Assembly (NCBI GenBank): GCA_036365515.1
Contig: CM070873.1
Span: 265,109,575-265,173,574 of the forward strand
Source of the DNA: Torymus aiolomorphi
Lineage: Eukaryota > Arthropoda > Insecta > Hymenoptera > Torymidae
Reading direction: 5' to 3'
DNA: 64,000 bases
The notes under the pieces are model-generated. The model was not told the origin of the DNA. It was given only the letters and a program-made list of their open reading frames with translations, and made no database searches. Below are positions 11,848-23,315 of the stretch, piece by piece (the first letter of the stretch is position 1; every line of letters starts with the position of its first letter). The translations under genes and the position numbers were made by a program.

Positions 11848-13565
11848 TATCGACGGCTGAGCGGAAGAAGAACGTATCTCGGCGCGCGGATGAAGAACGA
11901 CAGTCCAGGCGGTGGACGAGAAAAAAGCCCGAAAATGGCCATTTCGATACATAAGCATTTTTCTCTTTGACTGCCAGTTGTTGCTGCGTAGAGCACGTTT
12001 CGTAAAATGTAATCTAGCCTAGAAGAGGGGCATAAAAAATTCCCGAAACGTCGGCAAGAAAACAACTGGTTTATTCATTTTGAACCACTTCGACAGCTGG
12101 ACCATTTCTATAATCTTTCCAACATAAGTATTTTTATTTTTGATTCTGGTTCGTCTGGACCTCCCAAATAAGATCCTTGTTATCCGCAGTGTCAAAACCG
12201 TGAGCCATTTTTGTTATTTAACAAAATAGGAGCAATTTCGGCACTTTTTTTTATTCTTTCACTCTAGCTCGGTTCTGGTGCGTTTTAGCGAAAAATACTT
12301 ATTACGAAAATTGTTTATTATTAAATTTCCTACAAAAGTCGACTTTAACGAAGTCTGTAACTTTAATAGTTTATTCACAAATCGCCGTCAAAGTTGAAAA
12401 ATGCCATTTTTTTCACTATTAAATAACTTTTGCAAAAAACAACGAATGCAAAGTAAATTGAAAATTTACTTATAAAGAGCTTTTATCAATGCAAAAGTCC
12501 ATGCCAAATTTCAAGAAAAAATATTAATTATTTTTTGTGTTATCGATGGTTGATTTTCTTTTTTTTCCTTAATTGCAAAACCCGCCATTTCTATAAAAAT
12601 CATCCCACATGTTGCAAAAAAATTGAGCGTATAGTGAAATCCTTCAACTTTAATATTCATTTTGAAAATTTAAGAAATATTAATTTTTACGGTTTTTACA
12701 GGGTTATACGCCATCACCTTTTTATACGCCGCGTAAAGTGGCCTAGAAAACGACGTTAATTATTTTTTTCGGGAATCGGAAGTATACCATTGAAAAGGGC
12801 TTGAAAAATGCTATCTTTTAAAAAAAAAAATTGGATTTCGATAAATAGCCTTGAAACTATCGATGAAAACGTGTTTGCAGCGATTACAGACGTTTTAATT
12901 AAAATCATGCTCCCGGTTTGCGCGAGTAATATCTTGAAACCATAGAAAAACTTTCCTCAAAATTTGCACAAAAAATAATTGATAGATTTTCTGCAATCGT
13001 TGTCGAGAGAGAAAAAAATATTGCGCGCGCTCAGCGGGAACGCGCGCCGCCGCACAGTGGGGCCGCGAGCAAAAAAAAGCGCCGAAATTCGCGCTTGCCT
13101 CGAAAAATGCATAAAAAAAAAATTTCGGCGCTTTTTTTTGCTCGCGGCCCCACCTTTATCAAGCACATATTATTTGGTGTAGTCAAGGGTATAAAGTATG
13201 GAATAATTATAAGCACAAGTATTGATCTTCAGTCCTTCTTATTTTATTTTATTTTAAATTTTGTGGAAAATTTTAATAAAAATTTTAACATCACAATACA
13301 ATGATAAAAAAGGTAATAATTGTATTACCGAAACGTTGCACAGAATGAATTAAATTATCTTGTGTACTCATTATTTCATCGATTCCTTTAAGAAATTATT
13401 AGATTATTATTAGACATACATATGAGTTATATCGGTTGGTGTATGTGTGTATATATGCATATATATAAATATTATCTTATATCTTAAAAATGAACAAAAT
13501 TTTAAAAATGGATTTTGTGGTATGCGACACATACACGTATACATACACACACGGACAAACACGCG

Positions 13566-13606
<41 letters not shown>

Positions 13607-13705
13607 CTATATATTACTTATTATTGATATAATATGCATTATTTGTATTATAGCACAGCTACATGTTCAATATTTAATAAATAGTGGATTTCATAATAAG
13701 TAATA

Positions 13706-14562
13706 TATCTGTGGTGCCAAAGCCCGGTCAAAAATATCCAGTTGGGAAATCCAACTGGATTTTCCAAGAGGGAAATCCAGCTGGGGAAGAGTGGATTCCA
13801 GCTGGATTTTGGTGGATTTCCAGTCGGATTCCCAGTTGATGATATCAAATATTCCCACCCATTTTTAACTGGATTAAATGGAAATCCACTTATAATAAAT
13901 GGGAATTCCTGGGCGAAGGCGGAAATCCATGTAAAAATCCAGTTAAATGTTGGTGGGAATCCACCTAACTTTCGCATTTCTATTAAATGGGAATCCACTC
14001 AAAATTCTACTTAATAATAAATGGGAATCCCAGCGTGACGGCGGGAATCCATGTAAAAATCCAGTTTAATATAGATGGGAATCCATCTAACTTTCGCTTT
14101 TCTATTCAATGGAAATCCAGTTAATAATGCATAGGAATCCTGTTATATCTAGGTGGGAATCCACTTAAATATCCAGTTAAAAATGGGTGGGAATATTTGG
14201 TATCATCAACTGGGAATCCGACGGAAAATCCACCAAAATCCAGCTGGAATCCACTCTTCCCCAGCTGGATTTCCCTCTTGGAAAATCCAGTTGGATTTCC
14301 CAACTGGATATTTTTGACCGGGAGAAGATGGGAATTAATCCACTCTTTATGAAAATCTAGTTAAAGCCATTTTTCTCTTTGTTGAGGTTTAATACACCAT
14401 TTTTTGAAGTTTTTATTTGGTAAAAAATTCATTATTCTGTAGTTACAACGTAATTGAAAAAGGACAAATATAGCAGTTGCATTTAAGCTTTATCATTTAA
14501 ATCGCCATATCTCTAAAACTTTTCCAAGTGATTTGTTCCCTTCTTCCTTAGCACCACAGATA
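13706..14562. mobile_element. TATCTGTGG-ended inverted-repeat element
   Basis: Ends TATCTGTGGTGC and GCACCACAGATA, flanked by TA. The termini match those of the element at 14823-15592 (TATCTGTGG), so the two are one family. It is non-coding, and most of it is occupied by the nested foldback 13723-14322. Confidence 0.55.
13723..14322. mobile_element. Foldback MITE packed with GGGAATCCA motifs
   Basis: Starts CCCGGTCAAAAATATCCAG and ends with its reverse complement; terminal inverted repeats run about 160 bp. The interior is dense with short variants of TGGGAATCCA and TGGATTTCC at roughly 20-45-bp spacing on both strands. No coding potential beyond coincidental ORFs. Confidence 0.75.
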
Positions 14563-14575
14563 TATTTGTGTGTGT

Positions 14576-14712
<137 letters not shown>

Positions 14713-14822
14713 CGCGTGTTTGTCCGTGTGTGTATGTATACGTGTGTGTCGCATACCACAAAATCCATTTTTTTAATTTTGTTCATTTTTAAGATATAAG
14801 ATAATATTTATATATATGCATA

Positions 14823-15592
14823 TATCTGTGGCTTCCCGGAATAACGACCTAACCCACTTGTACGTGTTTTCGAGAAATCGACGTTTTAAAATTTCTGTCA
14901 TGGCACTTCATATGTAAGATCGAAATGCGCGAGATGAGTCATAACAATGTAAACATTTACAAAGGTATCGAATATCTTTTGAACCCCACTAGAATACATT
15001 TTTATTCTTTGTATAAACAAACAAAACAATGCAGTTAAGTCGTCATTCCGGTAACTGTGCAGTTAAGTGGTTTCGGGAAATTGTTCAAATAAGATAAATA
15101 ACATAGTTATTTCTACACTTAAAACATAGAATACGAATTCTTTTTTAAATATTCATTCGCACGCATGTGCCTCCCAACGGAATATGCGTGAAGTTAACGG
15201 AATTCGGTAAACCGAATACCGAATGTTACTCGGTTACTGTTTATGCACACTCGCCCCATCGCCCGGCAATCAAAGCTGTTGTATTACCTTCTATTATCTA
15301 TTACCTTTGATCTTTGTTGTTTTAAAAATAGGTATGTCATAATCTGTTTATTGCGTAGTATTAACTTCAAAACGGTGCTTTTAATTAAATATAAATATTC
15401 AGTTAAGTGGTTTTTCCGGGCACAGGTGCAGTTAAGTGGTTATGCACTTAGCTGATATTTACTCTTTGAACGCGTTTCAGATTTCCGGACCAAGTCTATA
15501 TGAAAAAGGGTAGTTAGAAGGTATAAATTCCGGTGCTAACTCAATTTTGACCCCCAAGTGGGTTAGCTCGTTATTCCTAGAAGCCACAGATA
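14823..15592. mobile_element. 770-bp MITE with CAGTTAAGTGG subterminal motifs
   Basis: Terminal inverted repeats of about 38 bp begin TATCTGTGGCTTC and continue GGAATAACGA.CTAACCCACTTG with few mismatches. CAGTTAAGTGG or close variants recur near 15031, 15058, 15401 and 15428. The uninterrupted counterpart in the left arm at about 13450 shows the empty site with a single TATA, so the target is TA or TATA. Non-autonomous; superfamily unassigned. Confidence 0.7.
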
Positions 15593-15642
15593 TACACACA
15601 TACACCAACCGATATAACTCATATGTATGTCTAATAATAATC

Positions 15643-15644
<2 letters not shown>

Positions 15645-15704
<60 letters not shown>

Positions 15705-15705
15705 C

Positions 15706-15760
<55 letters not shown>
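15645..15760. repeat. Compound microsatellite (AT)n(GT)n(GC)n(GT)n
   Basis: Alternating purine-pyrimidine tract of about 115 bp: AT, then GT, a CGTGCGTGCGCGCGCG core, then GT again. The composition is prone to Z-DNA and replication slippage. Confidence 0.9.
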
Positions 15761-15761
<1 letters not shown>

Positions 15762-16347
15762 AATATATTTTTATTATGGTAGATACATCGAGTAATGAAA
15801 AGCTTTGCACGAAAATGTCATTTTAATGCGGTTACTGTATGTATGCTCAATATACGCCTGATATACATATATATATCGATTACGATCATACCGGGGGAAA
15901 CGGTTTATTAAAATATAGGTTACAACGAATACTTTCGTGCCTTAAACTTTTTTTTTATGCATTTTTCGAGGCAAGCGCGAATTTCGGCGCTTTTTTTTGC
16001 TCGCGGCCCCACTGTGCGCCGCGCCATCAAGGAGGGGTGGGACTCTGCCGCAAAACACTTTCTCTCTCTTTCTCGCTCTCACGGGCACTGCTTGACAACA
16101 TGCGCTTCAAAAAAACAAATTTGCAAATTGCTTTTTCTCAGCAACTATTTGACGTAGACACAAAAATTGTTTTATTAATCAACATGCCGCGATGAGATCT
16201 ACGCGATTCTGTAAATGGAATTAATAAAAAATCTTTCATTTCAGAATTATTTACGTTTAAAGTTCATACTTTTTCTTTACTATTCAAACATTAAAATAAA
16301 TAGAAAGATATATTTATATTAGCGTAGTTTCGAAATGGGTTTTATCA

Positions 16348-16956
16348 ATGCCCGTCTTCATAGACATATGCAATGTTATTCTGGATTTTTGCAACGTAAA
16401 CTTCGCCACGTCGGAACAGCACGTAGATGCCAGAACATCTAGAGTAGCTAGAGATACTGAAGATTTGCAAAAATTATTAAATTATTTCAAGAATCACGAG
16501 CCGTTTATGACTTCGAGTACGACAATGAGTATTAGTACAGGTGTTAAAGGGGATGATAAAATTAATTGCCACAAAGCATTTTCGATTGGAGTAAATTTAA
16601 TGAGTAAATCCGTTGGTGTTCCTTTTGACAAATTAAAATTTCAAAGAAAAAATAAAGTTTTACCTCAACAAGCAGCAACATCAATAAAATTGGATAATGA
16701 TATTGTGCTCGTAAATCCATTACTAATATTTCAAAGGATATCAATAGTATTAAAAGATAAACAGGATTTACAAAATTATTTAAGCTATGAGTTGGCTCCA
16801 TACCCACTTTCAATTTTTGATAACGGCCAAATGCGGAAAACCACAAAATCAAAATTTTTTTACTCTTTTACACAATTGCCAGAAAATTTTTCAATACAAA
16901 ATCCATCTCATGTAATTGATTTACAAAATCGCGTAGATCTCATTGCGGCATGTTGA
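16348..16956 (+). pseudogene. Remnant ORF (202 codons) in the palindrome loop, possibly transposon-associated
   Basis: An open frame with protein-like composition: ISTGVKGDDKINCHKAFSIG, an Arg/Lys-rich FQRKNKVLP block, then LVNPLLIFQRISIVLKDK and YELAPYPLSIFDNGQMRKT. From memory this resembles an uncharacterised protein family recurring in many copies in animal genomes, but I cannot name it. The C-terminus (from about VIDLQNRVDL) runs into the inverted arm and looks truncated; the 5' part is also uncertain. As the only ORF of this kind in the 8.9-kb palindrome, it may be a relic of the mobilising element or captured sequence. Confidence 0.45.
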
Positions 16957-16987
16957 TTAAAAAAAAATTTTTGTGTCTACGTCAAAT

Positions 16988-17511
16988 AAGGTAAAGGAGG
17001 CAGTACTGGGACAAAACCTATTTTGGGACCAGAAGTGGGACAGCAGTAAAAAAACTACGATGAACGGTTAAGGTGATAAAAGCATTACTTCATTAGTATT
17101 CTTTATGATGTTAGCTACGTAGTCACTTCATTATTGTGTTGATTTACTTCTTAAACTAATGTATAACAAGATTCAAACTTTTTGAGGTTATGTTTGAGCT
17201 GTACGCATAACGAAAACTTTATAGGTACCTCTTAATTCCCATATCGTAGTAATGGGACACGTTTAAAAAGTATGTCCCACTACTGCGTCAAATAGGCGTC
17301 CCACTACACTAGTCGATAGTTATTTTTTTTAATGAGATTCTTTTAATACACCAACAACGGAAGAAAGCATATTTTTTTCTTAAAATAAACCTTGAGACAC
17401 GAGCTACCTGCTGGGGTAATTAGTTTTTATGTATTGTGCTTAGTTTTGGCAATAGAAAAGATTATAAAAAAAGTATGGTCAAAACTGTCCCACTACTACC
17501 TACTTTACCTT
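16988..17511. mobile_element. 524-bp MITE with TGGGACA subterminal repeats
   Basis: Ends AGGTAAAGGAGG and CTACTTTACCT; TIRs of about 25 bp continue into AGTA.TGGGACA. Motifs TGGGACA or TGTCCCACTA recur near 17022, 17037, 17252, 17273, 17290 and 17488. It is flanked by TA on both sides. The opposite arm at about 16150 carries the uninterrupted site with one TA. Non-coding. Confidence 0.75.
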
Positions 17512-17932
17512 AATTGCTGAGAAAAAGCAATTTGAAAATTTGTCTTTTTTGAAGCGCATGTTTTCAAGCAGTGCCCGTGAGAGCGAGAAAGTGTTCTGCA
17601 AGAGAGACAGAGTCCCCCACACCCCTCCTTGACGGCACGGCGGCGCGTCAGTGCGCGTTCCCGCTGAGCGCGCGTAATATTTTTTTCTCTCGACGACGAT
17701 TGCAGAAAATCTATCAATTATTTTTTGTGCAAATTATGAGAAAAGTTTTTCTATGGTTTCAAAATACTACTCGCGCAAGCCGGGAGCATGATTTTAATTA
17801 GAACGTCTGTTATTGTTGTAAACACGTTTTCATCGATAGCTTCGAGGCTATTTATGGAAATCCAATTTTTTTTTAAAGATAGCATTTTTCAAGCCCTTTT
17901 CAGTGGTATACTTCCGATTCCCAAAAAAAATA

Positions 17933-19488
17933 TACACATAAAAAAGTTTGGGACTGCAGCACTCTCAATAGAGATAGAAGTAGTACCAAACGAGCGGGCT
18001 CCCACTGAACCATGAATGAGAAAGCAACACTCCCAGTTTGGAAACGCTGCGGCCCCAAACCAGGGCACCTACAGTCCCGGGTGTAGATAACGCAGCGGTC
18101 TCTGCCCTGAGATTGCAGTTATCTGTGATCTAATGTTTTCGTGTTGTTAATACAAGAATATTGTGATCTGTAACGGTATCTATATTTATAATTTATTTGA
18201 AAGTTACTTTTCAAACGTAATGTAAATATATCCATTTCATAACCTAAGTTTATTTCTGATAATCTTTATGTGACAGATTTAAATAAAAAAGTTTTTTATA
18301 TATTAAAATTCTGTAATATAAAGTATATTCAAATTTATAAAATCTGATTTTTGAATTTAACAGATTTATATGTATAATATTTCCGAATATACTATATATA
18401 TAGGTATTAAAATGTATTTACTTTTATTTAACTATATGTAATACATGATTAATTTGGAAATTGTTAATGGAAATTGTATTGGGGTGGATTTTTATTATTT
18501 AAATCCATTTTTATTCCAATAAGAATTTTATTGATACTTATACAAATATCTCACACAAGCCAAAAGTTTCTTCGAAGAAAGAAATGTCAATATCAATTTC
18601 CTTCGTACACACAAATCTTACGTAAGAAAAATGTTTCTTCAAAGACCAAATCATTTCAATGAGAATATTTTCATACACAAAAATCTCACATAAGCCAAAA
18701 GTTTCTCCTACAAACAAATTTTTTTTCAATAAGAATTTTCTTCGTAAACACAAATCTTACATGAGAACTCCAATATTAATTTCATTATAAATAAAATTTC
18801 CATTATATTCTAATAGTTGATGTTAAAGGTATCAGTGAACTTTTAAAAAATTTTCTTTATAAGCAAAGTTTTCACTATGACAATAGTTTGATGGTAGTAT
18901 TACTGTTTGACTAAAAATATATAAATAAACTATATCTTTATTAAAATCTTGTCTTTCATTATATAATAGGCCTTTATTTTTAAGTATTGAAACACTTAAA
19001 AATAAAAGCCTATTCAAAAACATATCCTATTCTATTCTATTCAAATCGTATCAAAATTCTATACATGTATGTAATGTACATACTTCTTTATACCACTCTA
19101 ACCTCAAAATCGCAACTTTAACATGATTTTTAAGCTCTCATGGTATAAAATACTGTATAAAACTCGGTTGCAAGGTGATTTTGACCGCATTCGATTTGGC
19201 ACACTCGCTTCATTTGTGGGAAAAACGTCTCATGTGACGAATAATCACCTTCCATACCAGTGTTATAGTGTACTAATCGGACACTGCCTTGGTAGCTAAA
19301 TAATTCTATACCTGGAGCAGCAACTCGCTCAGAGTTGGGGCAGCAGCGCTCCCGACAGTTCGAGGCAGCAGCGCTCCCCACTTTTGGCATAGCCACACGC
19401 TCAAAAGTGAGGGTGCTATATTCCCAAACTTATGAGAGTTCTGCACTCCCAGCGCTGAGGCCACTGTAGTCCCAATCTTTTTTCCGTA
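17933..19488. mobile_element. 1.56-kb TIR element (TAC...GTA ends) in the right arm
   Basis: Left end TACACATAAAAAAGTTTGGG and right end CCCAATCTTTTTTCCGTA form an imperfect TIR of about 25 bp. Subterminal zones are rich in short GCAGCACTC/GCAGCGCTCCC motifs. The left palindrome arm (about 12.76 kb) shows the empty TA site. It contains a type-A hairpin (19089-19275) and imperfect TTTCTTCG-type repeats at 18540-18760. No transposase seen. Confidence 0.65.
19089..19275. repeat. Two-hairpin element, type A (divergent copy 2)
   Basis: Starts TATACCACTCTAACCTC and ends GTACTA like the others, but the central stem is degraded and the GCGAAGCGAG tip is lost. Its divergence suggests an older insertion, nested in 17933-19488. 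Confidence 0.65.
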
Positions 19489-20122
19489 TAATTAACGTCG
19501 TTTTCTAGGCCACTTTACGCGGCGTAAAAAAAGGTGACAGCGTTTAACCCTGTAAATACCGTAAAAATTAATATCTCTTAAATTTTCAAAATGGACATTA
19601 AAGTTGAAGGATTTCACTATATGCTCAATTTTCTTGCAACATGTGGGATGATTTTTATAGCAATTGTGGGTTTTGCAATTAAGAAAAAAAAAGAAAATCA
19701 ACCATCAATAACACAAAAAATAATTAATATTTTTTCTTGAAATTTAGCATGAACTTTTGCATTGATAAAAGCTCTTTATAAGTAAATATTCAATTTACTT
19801 TTCATTCGTTGTTTTTTGCAAAAGTTATTTAATAGTGAAAAAAATGGCATTTTCAACTTTGACGGCGATTTGTGAATAAACTATTAAAGTTAGAGGCTTC
19901 GTTAAAGTCGACTTTTGTAGGAAGTTTAATAATAAATAATTTTCGTAATAAGTATTTTTCGCTAAAACGCACCAGAACCAAGCTAGAATGAAAGAACCAA
20001 AAAAAGTGCCGAAATTGCTCCTATTTTGTTAAATAAAAATTGTACACGGTTTTGACACTACGGATAACAAGGATCTTATTCGAGAGATCGAGACAAGCCA
20101 GAATCAAAAATAGAAATGCTTA

Positions 20123-20538
20123 TATCGCCGATGTCTGTCAACAAAAATTTGTGCTCAAACGCTATGAAAAAAAAACAAAAAATTTTTTTATGTAACGCCG
20201 TAAAAACAAACACATGCACATAAAACACCGTGAAGAAGAACACCCGTGCGTAAGACGCCGTGTAAAAAAACACACGTGCGTAAGACGCCGTGAAGAAAAA
20301 CACCCGTGCGTAAGACATAGCGTTAATTTACATAGTATTTTTTTTCATAGCATTGCTACGGTATGTGTTTTTTTTCACGGCATCTCGAGAACAAGGGTTT
20401 TCTTTTACAGCGTTAGTCCATACAATACCTTTTTTCATGGCGTTCTCATCAAACTGTTTTTTTTTTCACGGCACTTAAAGAGAGGGTTTTTTTTCACACC
20501 AGTTTTGGGCGTGTTTTTTTTCACAGACACCGGCGATA
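20123..20538. mobile_element. Foldback element with GACGCCGTGAAGAAAAACAC arrays
   Basis: Ends TATCGCCGATGTCTGT and ACAGACACCGGCGATA. About four direct copies of a ~29-bp unit (AAGACGCCGTGAAGAAAAAC plus CCCGTGCGT) lie at 20195-20325. Degenerate inverted copies (TTTTTTTTCACGGC) lie at 20337-20530. It is absent from the left palindrome arm, hence an insertion. Its TATCG.CG termini resemble those of the 28972 element. Confidence 0.65.
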
Positions 20539-20574
20539 TGTCGAAATGGCCACTCCAAAGTGTCCACCGCCTGG

Positions 20575-20791
20575 ACTAAGACGTATCACGGCGCGAGGAT
20601 GAAGAACGACGTCTTTCGGCGTGCGGATGAAAAAAGACGTATCTCAGCGCTTTAAGGCCAGTATACGACGAGATACGTCGTTCTTCATCCTCGCACCGAG
20701 ATCAAGGAACGCGGGAGCGTTCCGAAGGCAAGTATACATCATTCTTCATCCGCGCGCCGTGATACGTTCTTCTTTCGCTCAGCCGTCGATA
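20575..20791. repeat. Right-end array of GTATCTCGGCGCGCGGATG-type repeats
   Basis: Forward units (ACGTATCACGGCGCGAGG) are followed by inverted units up to the terminus CTCAGCCGTCGATA, the same family as the MITE at 28972-29280. A 34-bp hairpin motif (GGAGCGC-GGGA-GCGCTCC type) interrupts it at about 20703-20737 and recurs at 22815-22850. Confidence 0.7.
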
Positions 20792-20793
20792 TA

Positions 20794-22654
20794 CTAGTGG
20801 GGCTTCGTCCCCCTACTCTCTCCGTTCGTCGAAGTTTCTATATATATGAATGAAGCAATATATGAGATAAAAAGAAAAGACTATATTTATTTTCTTAGTT
20901 ATTGAGAAAAATGTGATTTTTTATTTTTATTTCTTTTCTCACCCATATTTTAATAAAATATTCTAGCTTTTCTGTGAAAGTACTGTTAATAATTTATTAT
21001 AAATTAGTAATTAATATGAACACGGCTAGACAGTTTCAAAACCGTTTTTGAAAAAATGTGTTCAACGAAATAATTAAAAAATTTAATAGGGTACTTATTC
21101 TTTACCCCCTGCAGAGGGCTTGACAAAGTCCTTTTTTTCATTTTTGATTAAATGCGTAAAAAAATAAAATGAAGGTGCTGGTAAGGTAGAGGTTTTTTTG
21201 AGTTTTTTTTTATAAATATTTAGTCGTACGTTAAGAATATATTTTAATTGGTAACCCCATCGAATAAATAATATGGCCTAAACGTGAACACATTTTACAT
21301 ACTTTTCAATTTTACAAATAATTCATGAAAAATCAATTTATTCCTATATAAATGGGAAAATGTCCTATATTTAGGGATTAAGGGGGCGCTGAGGAGATGA
21401 GGACGGGGCTGAGGGAGGAGCTGATGGAGGGGGGGGGGGTGCTACCAGAATCACGAATTAACGTAAAAAATTACACAATTTCACGTTTTAAGGGGGCCTG
21501 AGGCGGGGGCTAAATCGTAACATTCTACTGTATAATATAGGAAGATATAAACATCCGCACCCGCACGCCCGCCCACCCACAATCTCGCACGTACGCACGC
21601 ACACAGCATATTATGCATAACTTATGTATAGTTTATACATATTTTTTTACATGGGGTAGAGCGATACTGAAAAAGATCGATAGATAGAAGGAGTGGCGTC
21701 CGAAGGGCTAAAGCGGAGCCTAGAGCGCGAGAGAGTCAGAAGGCTAAGAGCCATAGCGAGCGCGAGTCGGTGAAGCGTAATCGCGAGTGAGTTGAGAGGA
21801 CTCGTGGAGTCGTGGGCCAGTTGATCGTTTGCTTATAGCTATTGTAGCGTCAGAAGTCAGGGTTGGCGAATTTTATTATTTTATTTTTTAAGTAAACTTA
21901 CGTTACTTATATATTAAAAGCTGTTAGTTTTTGAAATTATATTTTGACCTGACGAACTTTAAAAATAATTAAGGTAGTTCTTTCCTAAATGGGGTTAATT
22001 CAAGTTTTTGCTCAAATTTGGCACAAAATTAGTTCACAACACAATGAATCGGTATGCATAATCTCAAATCATTTTACCACACGGTTTGTGGATATCGTTC
22101 ACTCAAACTTTACTGCTTTTTACGGCGTTGGCTGCAAAATTATTGTAAATTCAGCGGAAATCTTATCCCCGTTGTGTAACCTCATTCAAGGAATCTTTCA
22201 AATTTTAAGCAAAACTAATCGAGTAACTGATGGATTACATACTCCAAGCAGGTGATGATTGACTACTTGCAATAAAAGTTATGATCACCTAAAATTCAGT
22301 GAATCTCGCAGTTTACACGGAGTGAGCTCATGTTGTAAACATGGCAACATTGCACATTATAGGTTAGAGTAAACATTGAAAATAGCGTCGAAGTAGAGAG
22401 TGAATATGATATGGATATTATTCGCTTTTTTTACCCCTTAAAGCCTAGTCTTTCTTCGGCATGTGCTTCTACTGTTTTTCACTTGGATTGTTGTGAGCTG
22501 GTACTTGTAAGATGAATCTTGATTCTTGCAGGTAGAATTCCTATGAAGAATTATAACGACGATTGATAAGGCTTGAACTGTTGTCGACGATCGTGAAACT
22601 AAAAAGATGCTTTATGCTATGAGTAGATGAATCTAACCCTGGCGAAAGTAAAAA
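20794..22654. other. Unassigned stretch with G-runs
   Basis: AT-rich with a G-rich patch at 21370-21515 (including GGGGGGGGGG) and a CGCAC-rich patch at 21552-21605. An 88-codon ORF at 21989-22255 has no recognisable motif and no support. I see no RNA gene or defined element boundary. Confidence 0.35.
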
Positions 22655-22815
22655 AAACTGCACATATCTGCACATATCTGCACATTTTTATAGATTTTGT
22701 CAATTTGTTAGACTTTTGTACAGAAATATACAAAAATGTACAGAAATGTACAAAAATGTACAGAAATGTACGAAAATGTGTAAAAATGTAGATATGTACG
22801 AATCAATGTACATCA
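22655..22815. repeat. TGTACA-rich miniature repeat
   Basis: Consists almost wholly of 10-12-bp steps such as CTGCACATAT and TGTACAGAAA/TGTACAAAAA. It shares the TTGTTAGACTTTTGTACA core and CTGCACA end with the inverted-repeat element at 59905-60168, so both belong to one family. Confidence 0.6.
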
Positions 22816-23188
22816 AGGAGCGCGGGAGCGCTCCGAAGGCAAGTATAGAAGAAGCCTAAAGGAGCGACCCATGCTACATATACATTGAAATGGGTGTACG
22901 AAAAATTCAATGCGCATTTACGTATATTGCGTTAGCTTTTAGTATATAACATATCCCTCTTAATCGAAAACAATTTCATTGCTTTACTCAAATCAAAAGA
23001 TTTTATTTAAAAAGATTATCTCGTTCGAAAGATATAGAGAGCTGAATTTTTTTATGTGCTGTTTCCTTTCCGAACTTTTCTTCTCCTTGTTCAGATATCC
23101 GGTTTGCAGCTCTTACGACACTTCCGGTTGTCGTCTATCTTACGCTTATATATCTATATATATTTGGATTTGGCGGATTTGGACCCAT

Positions 23189-23315
23189 TCAATCTCGCCG
23201 GTTCTCGTTTCCCGAACAGTCGGGGCAAAACGAGCGATGGTAACCTATTTTGCCGCAGCCCCAACACGTTATGGGTCCGGCCGGTTTGTCGCTCTTACGC
23301 TCGGGTGTACAAACC
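23189..23315 (-). pseudogene. Gag zinc-knuckle fragment, inverted relative to pol
   Basis: On the minus strand the frame reads ITCWGCGKIGYHRSFCPDCS and ends with TGA near 23189. The CWGCGKIGYHRSFCPDC arrangement fits the Cys/His box of insect gypsy Gag proteins. It points away from the adjacent pol ORF, so an inversion or fusion breakpoint lies at about 23310-23320. Confidence 0.6.

Noticed and set aside
20195..20330. Regular direct repeats resembling a CRISPR array
   Set aside because: Units are contiguous and themselves repeated with no unique equal-length spacers, and an inverted copy follows. This is a foldback subterminal array in a eukaryotic genome. The arrays at 35.1-35.6 kb and 28.97-29.28 kb were rejected for the same reason.
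21989..22255. 88-codon ORF left of the gypsy element, considered as env or a gag remnant
   Set aside because: No transmembrane, Cys/His or protease pattern, and no continuity with the pol frame.
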